Of a stretch of DNA of 64,000 nt, positions 26,896 through 35,652 are shown piece after piece (position 1 is the first letter of the stretch; every line of letters begins with the position of its first letter). This DNA comes from Flavisolibacter tropicus (GTDB lineage: Bacteria > Bacteroidota > Bacteroidia > Chitinophagales > Chitinophagaceae). Under the pieces are notes generated by a model that saw only the letters and a list, made by a program, of their open reading frames with translations, had not been told where the DNA came from and ran no database searches. Location: positions 930,001 to 994,000 of the forward strand of contig NZ_CP011390.1 of the NCBI RefSeq assembly GCF_001644645.1. The letters are read 5' to 3'. Made by a program: the position numbers and the translations under genes.

Positions 26896-29073
26896 TTATT
26901 CAGTTCTCAGATTTTTTACTGGATTTACCAATGCCGCTTTTATACTTTGCATGCTAATAGTAAGAACGGCTATCAGCAATGCAATAATGGCTGCAACTAA
27001 GAAAATCCACCAACTTAAGGGCGTTCGATAGGCAAAGTCTTGAAGCCAGTTATACATGAACCAGCCGGCTAATGGTGCGGCTATCAGGAAGGCAATACTT
27101 ACTAACTTGATAAAGTCTTTTGAAAGTAGACTTACAATACTGGTAACGCTGGCGCCTAAAACCTTTCGAATACCAATCTCTTTTGTTCTTTGTTCTGCTA
27201 TATATGCTGCCAAGCCAAATAAACCCAAACAGGCTATAAATATGGCAAGGGATGAAAATATCAAGGCAATCTTTCCAATACGCTGCTCGGCACGATACAT
27301 TTCATCAAATGATTCATCCAAGAAACGATAATGAAATGGTATTCCAGGGGCCATAGTTTTCCAAAAGCCTTCAGCCTGATTTATAATATTCGATGCTTTG
27401 TCAGCTTTTACTTTAAAGGAAGCCAGACCAGTGCTTTTACCAAATCGCATACATAGTGGTCCAATTGACTCTTTAAGCGATTCAAAATTGAAGTTTTGAA
27501 CAACGCCGATTATTGTAAAAGAGATCATCCTCCCGGTACTAATATCATCAATGGTATAAATCAATTTGCCTATAGGATCTTCATAACCTAATATCTTGGC
27601 AGTCGTTTCATTTATGATGACGGCGTTAGAGTCTGTTAGATGCTGAGAAGAGAAGTTACGCCCCTTAACTACGTTCATTCCCATGGTAGGGATGTATTGA
27701 TCATCTACCGTCCAATACTGCATGTTTAAACCACTCTTTGCATCAATAACCGCTTCTTTTGAAAAGGTCTGGTCATTACGGGAAGAATTGGATACCGGTA
27801 AGTAATCGCTATAACTGGCATTGATTACTCCTGAATTCTTTACCAGTTCATTTTTAAACGCAGTAGTATTATTGGCAAGCGCATAGGTATTGTCTATAAC
27901 CAAAACCTGATCTTTACTAAAACCAAGCTTTTTGTTTTGTATATAGTTCAATTGCCTGTAGATGACTATTGTTCCAATAATTAGAATAATAGAAGTGGCA
28001 AACTGAAATACAACTAATACACTACGAAGTCCTCCACTCCTGGCTCCTATACTTAACTTTCCTTTTAAAACCTGGATAGGCTTAAAGGCCGAAAGATAAA
28101 AGGCTGGATAGCTCCCCGCTAATAGACCAACAATAAACGGAATGATGATTATAATAAGTAGTATTGGAAATGAAAACAGATAGCTAAAGCTCATTTGTTT
28201 TCCTGAAATCGTATTGAACAGCGGGAAGATCAGGTAAACAATACCTAATGATACAATAAACGCAAAAACGGCCATTAAGGTAGATTCGCAGAGAAACTGA
28301 CCTATCAGGTATCTCCTATCCGTTCCTAGAACTTTACGAATACCTACCTCTTTTGCCCGACCAGCCGAACGGGCTGTTGTCAAGTTCATAAAATTGATAC
28401 AAGCAATAACCAATATGAAAAGCGCAACAGCAGAAAATATGACGACATATTGGATATTCCCACTAGGACTTAATTCAAATGACCGATCTGAACGCAAATG
28501 AATATCGGTTAAAGGAATCAGGCTGTAATCCAATTTATTACCTGCTTTTTTAAAATCATCCATGCTCTGGATGTTCATAATAGCCTTTGCCTGGGCCAGC
28601 ACATAGGTATTCGTGTATTGAATAAACTTTTTCTCAAAAGCCTTTACATCTGTACCTTTTCTCAACAACAAATAGGTGTGAAAATTATGGCTTAGATAAG
28701 AGCCCCATTCATAATTCACATTATCCATTGAGAATATCAGATCTGCATTAAAATGTGAATTCGTAGGCATATCCATGATAACGGCCGTTACCTTATACAG
28801 GGTACTTTTATCATCATTGGTTTCAATTATTTTACCTAAGGCATTTGTAGTACCGAAATATTTATTGGCAGCAGACTCTGTAATAACTACTGTATTCGGA
28901 TCGTTTAGTGCAGTTTTAATGTCACCTTCAATTGTTTTAAAACTAAAAACATTAAAAAAAGTAGAATCGGCATGAAAAACACGATTCTCATTTATAAAAT
29001 TGTTGCCCTTCCGAATTAATTTGGCTCCATTTGAATTATAGATTCGGGTGTACTGCTCTACTTCCGGGTAATC
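26896..29073 (-). pseudogene. MacB-like ABC permease 4, main part after a frameshift
   Basis: The open frame runs without a stop from about 29073 to 26896 and encodes nearly all of a permease. It begins in DYPEVEQYTRIYNSNGA, continues through FHADSTFFNVFSF and TESAANKYFGTTNALGK, and goes on to core 1 (FILVIACINFMNLTTARSA), periplasmic domain 2, core 2 (KEIGIRKVLGASVTS) and the ending NPVKNLRTE. The first in-frame ATG, at 28776, lies inside the periplasmic domain and is not a true start. The first 80 or so residues are in another frame at 29058-29330. A six-T run at 29074-29079 (minus-strand A6) would need seven bases to join them. Confidence 0.87.
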
Positions 29074-29330
29074 TTTTTTAACGTAGCGCCCATCATATCA
29101 GACGTAACGGGCAAATGAAGATCTGTGCCACCAAATCGTATGTCAGAATTAATTCTATATATACGCTCGGCATTTTGATTAAATCGATCATAACTTATCT
29201 CATCTAACACATAAATGGCAATCAATAAGAAACATGCCAGTCCACAAGCTAGTCCCGTAATATTTATGATAGAGAAAGCCTTATTTTTTATAAGATTGCG
29301 GAGTGCTACCTTAATATAATTCTTTAACAT
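29058..29330 (-). pseudogene. MacB-like ABC permease 4, N-terminal part (frameshift-split)
   Basis: 90 residues: MLKNYIKVALRNLIKNKAF, membrane helix near 19-43 (GLACGLACFLLIAIYVL), then DEISYDRFNQNAERIYRIN, as in the paralogues. The frame derails at LKKITRK and stops. With one more A in the A6 run it would read LKKDYPEVEQ, matching the conserved YPEVEQ of permease 1. This is the start of the gene at 26896-29330. It lies about 200 bp after the first ATPase gene, the longest gap between the ATPase and permease genes of the cluster. Confidence 0.85.
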
Positions 29331-29528
29331 AAACAGCGTTTATTCATTGCTAAAGTTGTTTACAGGTGTTTTCTAGGTAAGTTTCAAAGAATTCAATGCC
29401 ACAGTACTAATTATAGCATTTAAGAGTTGACTACGTTACACAAAGAGATTAACCTGCCATTTTACAAAAGCAAATCATGTACATCAGCTTTAATTTGAAG
29501 TCTAACTATCCTCTACTCTATCCGTCTC

Positions 29529-30206
29529 CTATGCAATAATGTTTTCCAGTACGGCCTGACCATCTAACATTCTTATAATGCGATGGCTATACCTGGCATC
29601 ATGCTCAGAGTGTGTTACCATGATGATCGTGGTTCCTTGTTCATTTAGATCCGTCAATAATTGCATTACTTCATTACCATTCGAAGAATCCAGATTCCCT
29701 GTAGGTTCATCTGCCAGTATTAATTTAGGATTATTCACTACAGCACGCGCTACGGCTACACGTTGCTGCTGACCACCAGACAATTGCTGGGGATAGTGGT
29801 TACGGCGATGCATGATCTGCATTTTATCCAATACTTCTTCTACGCGCTTTTTACGATCGGTTGCACTAATTCCTAAATAGATCAACGGGAGTTCAACATT
29901 CTCAAAAACCGTCAGTTCGTCTATCAGGTTAAAACTTTGAAATACAAATCCGATATTCTTCTTGCGCAAGTCTGCCCGCTTACGTTCATTATAGTGAGCG
30001 ATCTCCAGTCCATTAAACAAAAAGCTACCACCATCAGGGTCATCTAATAAACCAAGAATATTAAGCAATGTAGACTTGCCACAGCCTGATGGACCCATGA
30101 TAGCTACAAACTCCCCTTCTTTCACTTCAAATGAAAGTTTATTTAAAGCGACCGTCTCTACATCTTCAGTACGATAAACCTTTTCTAAGTTGGAGATCTT
30201 TATCAT
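29529..30206 (-). CDS. MacB-type ABC ATPase (first ATPase of the cluster)
   Basis: 225 residues with all motifs in standard form: Walker A GPSGCGKST, Q-loop FVFQSFNLIDELT, signature LSGGQQQRVAVARA, Walker B LILADEPTG, D-loop GNLDSSNG and switch His in MVTHSEHD. It should power the four permeases encoded downstream, probably as a homodimer or as a heterodimer with the divergent ATPase at 18875. The gene follows the HlyD-type adaptor gene by 227 bp, a gap that holds a possible 60-residue frame (30228-30410). Confidence 0.94.
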   Translation of the reverse strand: MIKISNLEKVYRTEDVETVALNKLSFEVKEGEFVAIMGPSGCGKSTLLNILGLLDDPDGGSFLFNGLEIAHYNERKRADLRKKNIGFVFQSFNLIDELTVFENVELPLIYLGISATDRKKRVEEVLDKMQIMHRRNHYPQQLSGGQQQRVAVARAVVNNPKLILADEPTGNLDSSNGNEVMQLLTDLNEQGTTIIMVTHSEHDARYSHRIIRMLDGQAVLENIIA

Positions 30207-30227
30207 AATAGCAGTTGATTTTTATGC

Positions 30228-30410
30228 TTATTTAAAAATGTATAAAGGGTTTAATACATCGAATCCATTATCGTAAGTAGTAGTACAAGTTCTCGGTGTT
30301 TCTACTTTACTTTCACAAATTGAAAAGCTATTAGTCATTAATTCAGTTATGCATAAACTGAAAGACAATAACAAAACATTTGTCAATGAAGAATACCAAT
30401 GCGCTCTCAT
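30228..30410 (-). CDS. Possible small secreted peptide, 60 residues
   Basis: A 60-codon frame fills the gap between the adaptor and ATPase genes on their strand. It starts MRAHWYSSLTNVLLLSFSLC, with a basic end and a hydrophobic core resembling a short signal peptide, and then has further Cys residues in SFSICESKVETPRTCTTTYD. There is no clear ribosome-binding site. I do not recognise the sequence. It may be a chance frame. Position within an export operon is the main argument for it. Confidence 0.25.
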   Translation of the reverse strand: MRAHWYSSLTNVLLLSFSLCITELMTNSFSICESKVETPRTCTTTYDNGFDVLNPLYIFK

Positions 30411-30433
30411 AAAAAATGATTTATTAGCTATAA

Positions 30434-31693
30434 CTATTTTTTCAGCACTAGTTCCTGCATATTGCCATAGTTTTCATAGCTAGAAGTCACCACTTTATCG
30501 CCAGGCTGCAAGCCACTTAACACTTCATAATAGTCTGGATTCTGACGGCCTAATTGAACATCAACCTTATAAGCCATGGTACCATTCTCATTTACTTTAA
30601 ATATCCAATTGCCACCAGTTTGTTGAAAGAAACCTCCTTTAGCAACTAAAACAGCTTGCGTTTCATCGCTTAAAGAGAGTCTAATTTGTAATGTTTGCCC
30701 ACGCCGAACATCCGAAGGTGGTGTATCCACAAATTCCATATCCACCTGGAAACGACCATTATTTACCTGGGTATATACCTTTTTAATTCGCAGTTTGTAT
30801 GTTTTACCCGCCAATGTTGCTTCCCCCAATTGACCAATCATTACCCGGGATATATAATGCTCATCAATATCTACACGCACCTTATAACCACTCATTACAT
30901 CTATTTGTCCTAAACGTTCGCCCTTGTTCTTTGATTGTCCTATTTCAGCATCCAATGATGTTAATTGACCGTCAACCGGAGCACGAACAATCAAGTCTCC
31001 TACTTTGCGGCGCATTAAGGCTAAAGCGTTTTGCATGCGTGCGTACGAAGCACCCATCTGGCTAATTTGTTGTTTATTGGAAATAGCATCCTGTTGTAGC
31101 GTTTGCTCGTTAAGTTTCTTACGATTCACTTGATAGGTAAAATTATTTTCAGAAGCTTTAAACTCTTGTGAACCAATTACTTTTTCTTCATACAAATGTT
31201 TGTTGAGCTTGTACAAGCGTTCCGCCTCAATAAATGCATTGTCCACATCTGCTTTATGGTTAAGCTGTTGAATAGTGTTTTGAACGGCATTGTTTTTCGT
31301 GTTCTGCATTTGTGTTAAAACATCAAACACTGCCGTTTCCTGGTTTGCCAGGCTTAATTCCAAATCGGTATTAGACAACCGAAGAATCGGTTGACCTCTT
31401 TTTACAAACGCACCATCCTCTACTAACTTCTCTTCTATCCGGCCTCCTTCTATTGCATCAAGATAAATAGTTGTGATCGGCATGATCATTCCATTTACTG
31501 GAATGAATTCTTGGAAAGCTCCTTTTTTCACTTCGCTTATTGTGATTCTTTCAGGATCTACATTTAACCGGCTTTTACCAGAAGTGAAGTACCAGCTAGC
31601 ACAAATGAGTAAGACCAATGCAGTGATACCAGCAATACTTAGTATTCGTTTTTGATTCCAGCGTTTTTTTTCAATTTTACGATCCACGGTCAT
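30434..31693 (-). CDS. HlyD/MacA-family periplasmic adaptor of the ABC export cluster
   Basis: 419 residues. A cytoplasmic basic start (KIEKKRWNQKR) and one membrane helix (about 15-36, LSIAGITALVLLICASWYF) are followed by the lipoyl/barrel-sandwich half GGRIEEKLVEDGAFVKRGQP. Then come a long helical hairpin (about 115-225), the returning half DLIVRAPVDGQLTSLD, a beta-barrel with RRGQTLQIRLSL, and a membrane-proximal end with LGRQNPDYYEVLSGLQPGDK. It joins the inner-membrane ABC permeases to the TolC-type duct. It is the first gene of the minus-strand cluster, and an inverted repeat lies just upstream at 31705-31737. Confidence 0.92.
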   Translation of the reverse strand: MTVDRKIEKKRWNQKRILSIAGITALVLLICASWYFTSGKSRLNVDPERITISEVKKGAFQEFIPVNGMIMPITTIYLDAIEGGRIEEKLVEDGAFVKRGQPILRLSNTDLELSLANQETAVFDVLTQMQNTKNNAVQNTIQQLNHKADVDNAFIEAERLYKLNKHLYEEKVIGSQEFKASENNFTYQVNRKKLNEQTLQQDAISNKQQISQMGASYARMQNALALMRRKVGDLIVRAPVDGQLTSLDAEIGQSKNKGERLGQIDVMSGYKVRVDIDEHYISRVMIGQLGEATLAGKTYKLRIKKVYTQVNNGRFQVDMEFVDTPPSDVRRGQTLQIRLSLSDETQAVLVAKGGFFQQTGGNWIFKVNENGTMAYKVDVQLGRQNPDYYEVLSGLQPGDKVVTSSYENYGNMQELVLKK

Positions 31694-31704
31694 TTTGGTT
31701 TAAG

Positions 31705-31737
31705 AACCATCCAGCATTATTAAAACACTGGATGGTT
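31705..31737. promoter_or_regulatory. Inverted repeat in the leader of the export operon
   Basis: Perfect 10-bp arms aaccatccag (31705-31714) and ctggatggtt (31728-31737) with a 13-nt spacer lie 12-44 bp upstream of the adaptor start. It could be an operator or a hairpin in the mRNA leader. There is no T run, so it is not a terminator. Confidence 0.5.
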
Positions 31738-31848
31738 AAGATCAATGCAGAATAAGGCTGCCGAATGATATAATACAATGATGCCAATTACAGAACCATT
31801 TAATTTTCAAATAGTTAGAATTTCATCCTGCTAAGATCCCGTACGTTA

Positions 31849-31899
31849 GCGAACACAAACTGTATCAAAAACGAACACTTTAACTGCGAACACTAACTG
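31849..31899. promoter_or_regulatory. Three CGAACAC repeats in the divergent regulatory region
   Basis: Copies of cgaacac start at 31850, 31872 and 31887, each followed after a few bases by aactg. They lie between the export operon and the divergent response-regulator gene, as expected for regulator binding sites. The binding protein is inferred. Confidence 0.45.
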
Positions 31900-31975
31900 A
31901 ATTAAAAAGTTCATTATGAAGCTATTATAATAACGGCATAATTGTAGTTTCGCCTATACAACCACTTTCTTTTTT

Positions 31976-33334
31976 ATGTCACTGAAAACTGCTTCTGTTC
32001 TAATAATCGATGATGACGTAGACGTACTAACTGCTGTACGGTTATTATTAAAGCCAGAAGTCAAAGAAATTGTTACTGAAAAGAATCCTGAGAATATCCG
32101 TTCCATCTTAGCCAAACAGTCGTTCGATGTGATCTTGTTGGATATGAACTTCAACAGCTCCATTAATACAGGAAACGAAGGCTTTTATTGGCTAAATAAG
32201 ATCAAAGAATTTAAGTCCAATGCAGCTGTTATTATGATTACTGCCTACGGAGATATTGATCTAGCTATACGCTCTTTAAAAGAAGGTGCTTTTGATTTTG
32301 TAGTAAAGCCCTGGCATAATGAAAAGCTGATCAATACTATAGCTGATGCTGCCAAAAACAAAAACCAATCATCGGCTTCTCTAAAACTACAAATAGAAAA
32401 ACCCGTTATTGGCTCTGAGCTGATTGGTGATTCTGAAGTGATGCAGGATATTTTCTATAAGATCAACAAGATAGCCCCAACGGATGCTAATATTTTAATA
32501 CTTGGAGAAAACGGAACCGGTAAGGATCTTATTGCCAAAGCCATACACCAACAGTCATTAAGAGCTGATAAAGCATTTATTAAAGTAGATGTCGGCGCTT
32601 TAACAGAATCATTATTTGAAAGTGAGTTATTTGGTCATAAAAAAGGAGCCTTTACCGACGCTCGCGAAGACCGTCTAGGTCGATTTGAATCAGCAAATAA
32701 TGGGACTTTGTTTTTGGACGAGATCGGCAACATTAGTTTATTTCAGCAAGCCAAATTGCTTACCGTATTGCAAAACCGCCAGGTAACTCGATTAGGTACT
32801 AATACACCAGTACCTATTGATATTCGGCTGATATGCGCCACCAATGTGCCCATGACAGAACTGGCTAACGAATCGCGTTTTCGCAAAGACCTTATTTACC
32901 GGATCAATACAGTAGAGATCATAGTCCCTCCATTGCGTAAAAGAGGACGAGATATTATTTTACTGGCTAATCATTTTTGTAAAGTCTACAGTAACAAATA
33001 TTTAAAACCAAATATAGAACTTGACAATAGTGCCATTGATAAATTGTTACACTACCATTTCCCAGGCAATGTAAGAGAGCTACAATATGCTATAGAGCGT
33101 GCAGTTATTATGTCGGAAGATCGTGTATTAAGAGCACAAGACTTGTTATTTTCTCCAATTGAAACTGCTAGTGCTCAAGAGGAAGAAGCTGTTACTACTA
33201 ACCTAAGTAGTGTTGAAAAGAACACCATCTTACGCGTAATTGAAAAACACAATGGAAATATATCAAAAGCTGCCAAGGAATTAGGTATTACCAGAACGGC
33301 TTTATACCGCAGACTCAATAAATATGACATATAA
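31976..33334 (+). CDS. Sigma-54-dependent response regulator, NtrC family
   Basis: 452 residues. An N-terminal receiver domain has the acidic cluster IIDDDVD, phospho-acceptor Asp56 in ILLDMNF, Thr in MITAYGD and Lys in VVKPWH. The central AAA+ domain has Walker A GENGTGKD, the sigma-54 contact loop ELFGHKKGAFTDA (GAFTGA type with Asp for Gly) and Walker B GTLFLDEIGN. The C-terminus is a Fis-type helix-turn-helix (NISKAAKELGITRTALYRRL). It activates sigma-54 RNA polymerase when phosphorylated. It is divergent from the export cluster and overlaps the kinase gene by 11 bp. A TAGTTTCG sequence at 31945-31952 may be its own -7 element. Confidence 0.95.
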   Translation: MSLKTASVLIIDDDVDVLTAVRLLLKPEVKEIVTEKNPENIRSILAKQSFDVILLDMNFNSSINTGNEGFYWLNKIKEFKSNAAVIMITAYGDIDLAIRSLKEGAFDFVVKPWHNEKLINTIADAAKNKNQSSASLKLQIEKPVIGSELIGDSEVMQDIFYKINKIAPTDANILILGENGTGKDLIAKAIHQQSLRADKAFIKVDVGALTESLFESELFGHKKGAFTDAREDRLGRFESANNGTLFLDEIGNISLFQQAKLLTVLQNRQVTRLGTNTPVPIDIRLICATNVPMTELANESRFRKDLIYRINTVEIIVPPLRKRGRDIILLANHFCKVYSNKYLKPNIELDNSAIDKLLHYHFPGNVRELQYAIERAVIMSEDRVLRAQDLLFSPIETASAQEEEAVTTNLSSVEKNTILRVIEKHNGNISKAAKELGITRTALYRRLNKYDI

Positions 33335-34670
33335 AAATTTTGAAGGGCGCATCATTATTCGCGTCATCTTATTATTTATCATCCTTTTAGCAACGTCATT
33401 TTTGATTGTAAAAGGGCTGTATATCTATTCAGTATTAATTACGCCTGTGATTATTTATCAAGTCATTGAATTCATCCGCTTTCAACGCAAAACACATGAG
33501 GAACTTAACCAGTTTGTTGAAGCTGTTCATTACCGTGACTTTTCTCGCTATTTTGATGTAAAGCAGGCCCCTGTTGAACTTCAGCCTTTAAGAGAGGGCT
33601 TTAATGAGATCAACACAACTTTTAAAGTTATTAGCAAAGAGCGCGAAACGCAATTCCATTATTTACAAAAGATATTAGAACTAGTTGATACTGGCATTCT
33701 TTCTTATCATGAAGAAGGTGGTGAAGTAGTTTGGATGAATGAATCACTTAAGCAGATGCTTCAGCTCCCCTATCTTAAAACAGTGCAATCATTAGCCAAG
33801 CGTGATGAAGAGTTATATAAAGAGATCCTGGTTTTACAACCCGGCGAGAGCAAAGTAGCCATTGCTCATTTGGAAAAACAAAACTTAAAAGTTCTCCTGT
33901 CTGCTACTACTTTTCAAACTGATGGCAAGAAATTCAAACTGATTGCCTTTCAAAATGTAAACGAAGCTCTTGACCAAACAGAAGCAAATGCCTGGAGAAA
34001 ACTATTGAGCGTACTGACACATGAGATTATGAATTCAGTAGCCCCCATATCTTCTTTAGCTGAAACCCTTAAGCACAGGCTAGTAGCTACCAGCCAAGAA
34101 CGCAGCCTTGATACAAGTGCATTAGAGGATCTAGAGTTGGGCATTGAAACCATTAAACGAAGAAGTGAAGGCCTGTTGAAGTTTGCAGAGACCTATCGCA
34201 ACTTAAATAAGATCACCACCTTAAACCTGCAACGCGTGTATATCAGTGAGTTGTTTGCCAACCTGCACCAACTAATGCAACCCACTTTTGAACAGAAAGG
34301 AATTGAATTAGATATACTTTTGCGGGACCCATCCATTATGTTACAAGCTGACCCCAACTTGCTTGAGCAGGTATTGATCAATCTAACAGTAAATGCTATA
34401 GAAGCCGTTAAAGACAAACCGAGTCCAAAAATTGTATTATCTGCCGACCAAACAACCAATAAAAAGATTGTGATTCGAGTAGCCGATAACGGCCAAGGCA
34501 TGCCAGACGAAGTGCTTGACAAGATCTTTATACCCTTCTTTAGCACCAAAAAACATGGCAGTGGTATTGGATTGAGCCTATGTAAGCAAATTGTTATGCT
34601 ACATAAAGGCACTATACAGGTGCATTCTAAAGAAGGTGTAGGAACAGCGTTCTCTCTAACTTTTGCCTGA
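33324..34670 (+). CDS. Membrane-bound sensor histidine kinase, NtrY-like
   Basis: 448 residues. Two membrane helices (about 11-29 and 31-50) are followed by a PAS-like region (WMNESLKQMLQLPYLKTV) and the catalytic core: phospho-accepting His in LLSVLTHEIMNSVAPISS, N-box NLTVNAIEAV, G1 DNGQGMP and G2 GSGIGLSLCKQI. Almost no periplasmic loop lies between the two helices, so sensing is probably in the membrane or cytoplasm. The start overlaps the response-regulator gene by 11 bp, so the two are translationally coupled. The pair probably controls the divergent export cluster, as comparable pairs do in other Bacteroidota. Confidence 0.94.
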   Translation: MTYKNFEGRIIIRVILLFIILLATSFLIVKGLYIYSVLITPVIIYQVIEFIRFQRKTHEELNQFVEAVHYRDFSRYFDVKQAPVELQPLREGFNEINTTFKVISKERETQFHYLQKILELVDTGILSYHEEGGEVVWMNESLKQMLQLPYLKTVQSLAKRDEELYKEILVLQPGESKVAIAHLEKQNLKVLLSATTFQTDGKKFKLIAFQNVNEALDQTEANAWRKLLSVLTHEIMNSVAPISSLAETLKHRLVATSQERSLDTSALEDLELGIETIKRRSEGLLKFAETYRNLNKITTLNLQRVYISELFANLHQLMQPTFEQKGIELDILLRDPSIMLQADPNLLEQVLINLTVNAIEAVKDKPSPKIVLSADQTTNKKIVIRVADNGQGMPDEVLDKIFIPFFSTKKHGSGIGLSLCKQIVMLHKGTIQVHSKEGVGTAFSLTFA

Positions 34671-34685
34671 TAAAACTTCTATTTA

Positions 34686-34720
34686 TAAAAAAGGCCGGTT
34701 TAAATTACCGGCCTTTTTTA
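34686..34720. terminator. Bidirectional intrinsic terminator
   Basis: Stem aaggccggt (from 34691) and its complement (to 34715), with loop ttaaatt and A/T runs on both sides. It lies between the convergent kinase and lipoprotein genes. Confidence 0.88.
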
Positions 34721-34725
34721 CTTCA

Positions 34726-35583
34726 TTAATTGTCTAAATTATCTCTATCTTTTTCTACATCCTGCATGCGCTTTAGCATAATAGCTGAAGATATTGATGA
34801 GAGAAGCAGTTTGTCATGCGCCTCTAAATTATTTGCTAACCAGATATTGTTGTCTAAAATATCAATCACAGCCACTACACCACCATCCCATTGCAATTCA
34901 TAACCACTCAACATTTTACCACCAATTACCTTTGTATCTTTTCCACTCTTCGTTGTTACTTTATCAATATGAAGCGGACGAATAGCTATATTTTCCTTTC
35001 CATTAGTAGCATATCCTTCCTCTTCTACATAAGGCTTATCAAATAACTTTATGGCTGTATCCTTAGCGATATCGTATTTATTGATAAGCACTAGCGACCA
35101 AGGTTCACTGTTTTGTGCTGTTAAAGGAAGTATGGCTGCTGTAAAAGCATATTCATATTTATTGGTTTTTGAAGCACTCCCTATATAGGGATTATTGCTT
35201 TTGTACACCAGTTGCTTTTCAGAAAACTTATCCATGGCATAAACTTCCGCCACAAGGTTACCATCCTGTATAGAATATTGAAACTTATTTTTCTGATTAA
35301 TAGTACGCTTATCAACATCAACATTCAATACATTTAAAACCATTTCCTCTGGCTTCAAATTGAATTTTGTATGCTGCATACCATGTGTAAAGTCCCAACC
35401 TCTCTTGATTTTGGAAGTTTGAAATGGTCCAAAATTTAGTTGCTGGTTGATCTGCCAGCCTTGCAATCCCTTCACATGCATTTTTGTGGCTTGGCTACTA
35501 AATTGTTCCGGAACTGAAAGCTTCACTGCAGTGCAAGAGCTTAATGCTATTAAAAAAACAAATGAAATTATGGAGTAGCGCAT
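34726..35583 (-). CDS. Lipoprotein of unknown function
   Basis: 285 residues. The N-terminus MRYSIISFVFLIALSSC gives a lipoprotein signal with Cys17. The rest is rich in beta structure with no catalytic motif that I recognise. Segments such as FGPFQTSKIKRGWDFTH and GGKMLSGYELQWDGGVVAVI suggest a repeated beta-sheet domain, and the tail (KRMQDVEKDRDNLDN) is charged. It is probably held on the periplasmic face or the outer membrane. It lies 69 bp downstream of another lipoprotein gene on the same strand, with which it may be cotranscribed. No function is proposed. Confidence 0.85.
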   Translation of the reverse strand: MRYSIISFVFLIALSSCTAVKLSVPEQFSSQATKMHVKGLQGWQINQQLNFGPFQTSKIKRGWDFTHGMQHTKFNLKPEEMVLNVLNVDVDKRTINQKNKFQYSIQDGNLVAEVYAMDKFSEKQLVYKSNNPYIGSASKTNKYEYAFTAAILPLTAQNSEPWSLVLINKYDIAKDTAIKLFDKPYVEEEGYATNGKENIAIRPLHIDKVTTKSGKDTKVIGGKMLSGYELQWDGGVVAVIDILDNNIWLANNLEAHDKLLLSSISSAIMLKRMQDVEKDRDNLDN

Positions 35584-35652
35584 AGAAAATCAATTGTAGT
35601 GTAAAGTAATATTGTTAATAATTGTTATGCATGCTTAAGCAGTAGCAATTGC

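Noticed and set aside
31694..31850. Sigma-54 promoter for the export operon
   Set aside because: The best -24-like box on the minus strand (TTGGCAT, near 31780) has no GC at -12, so the promoter is not supported.
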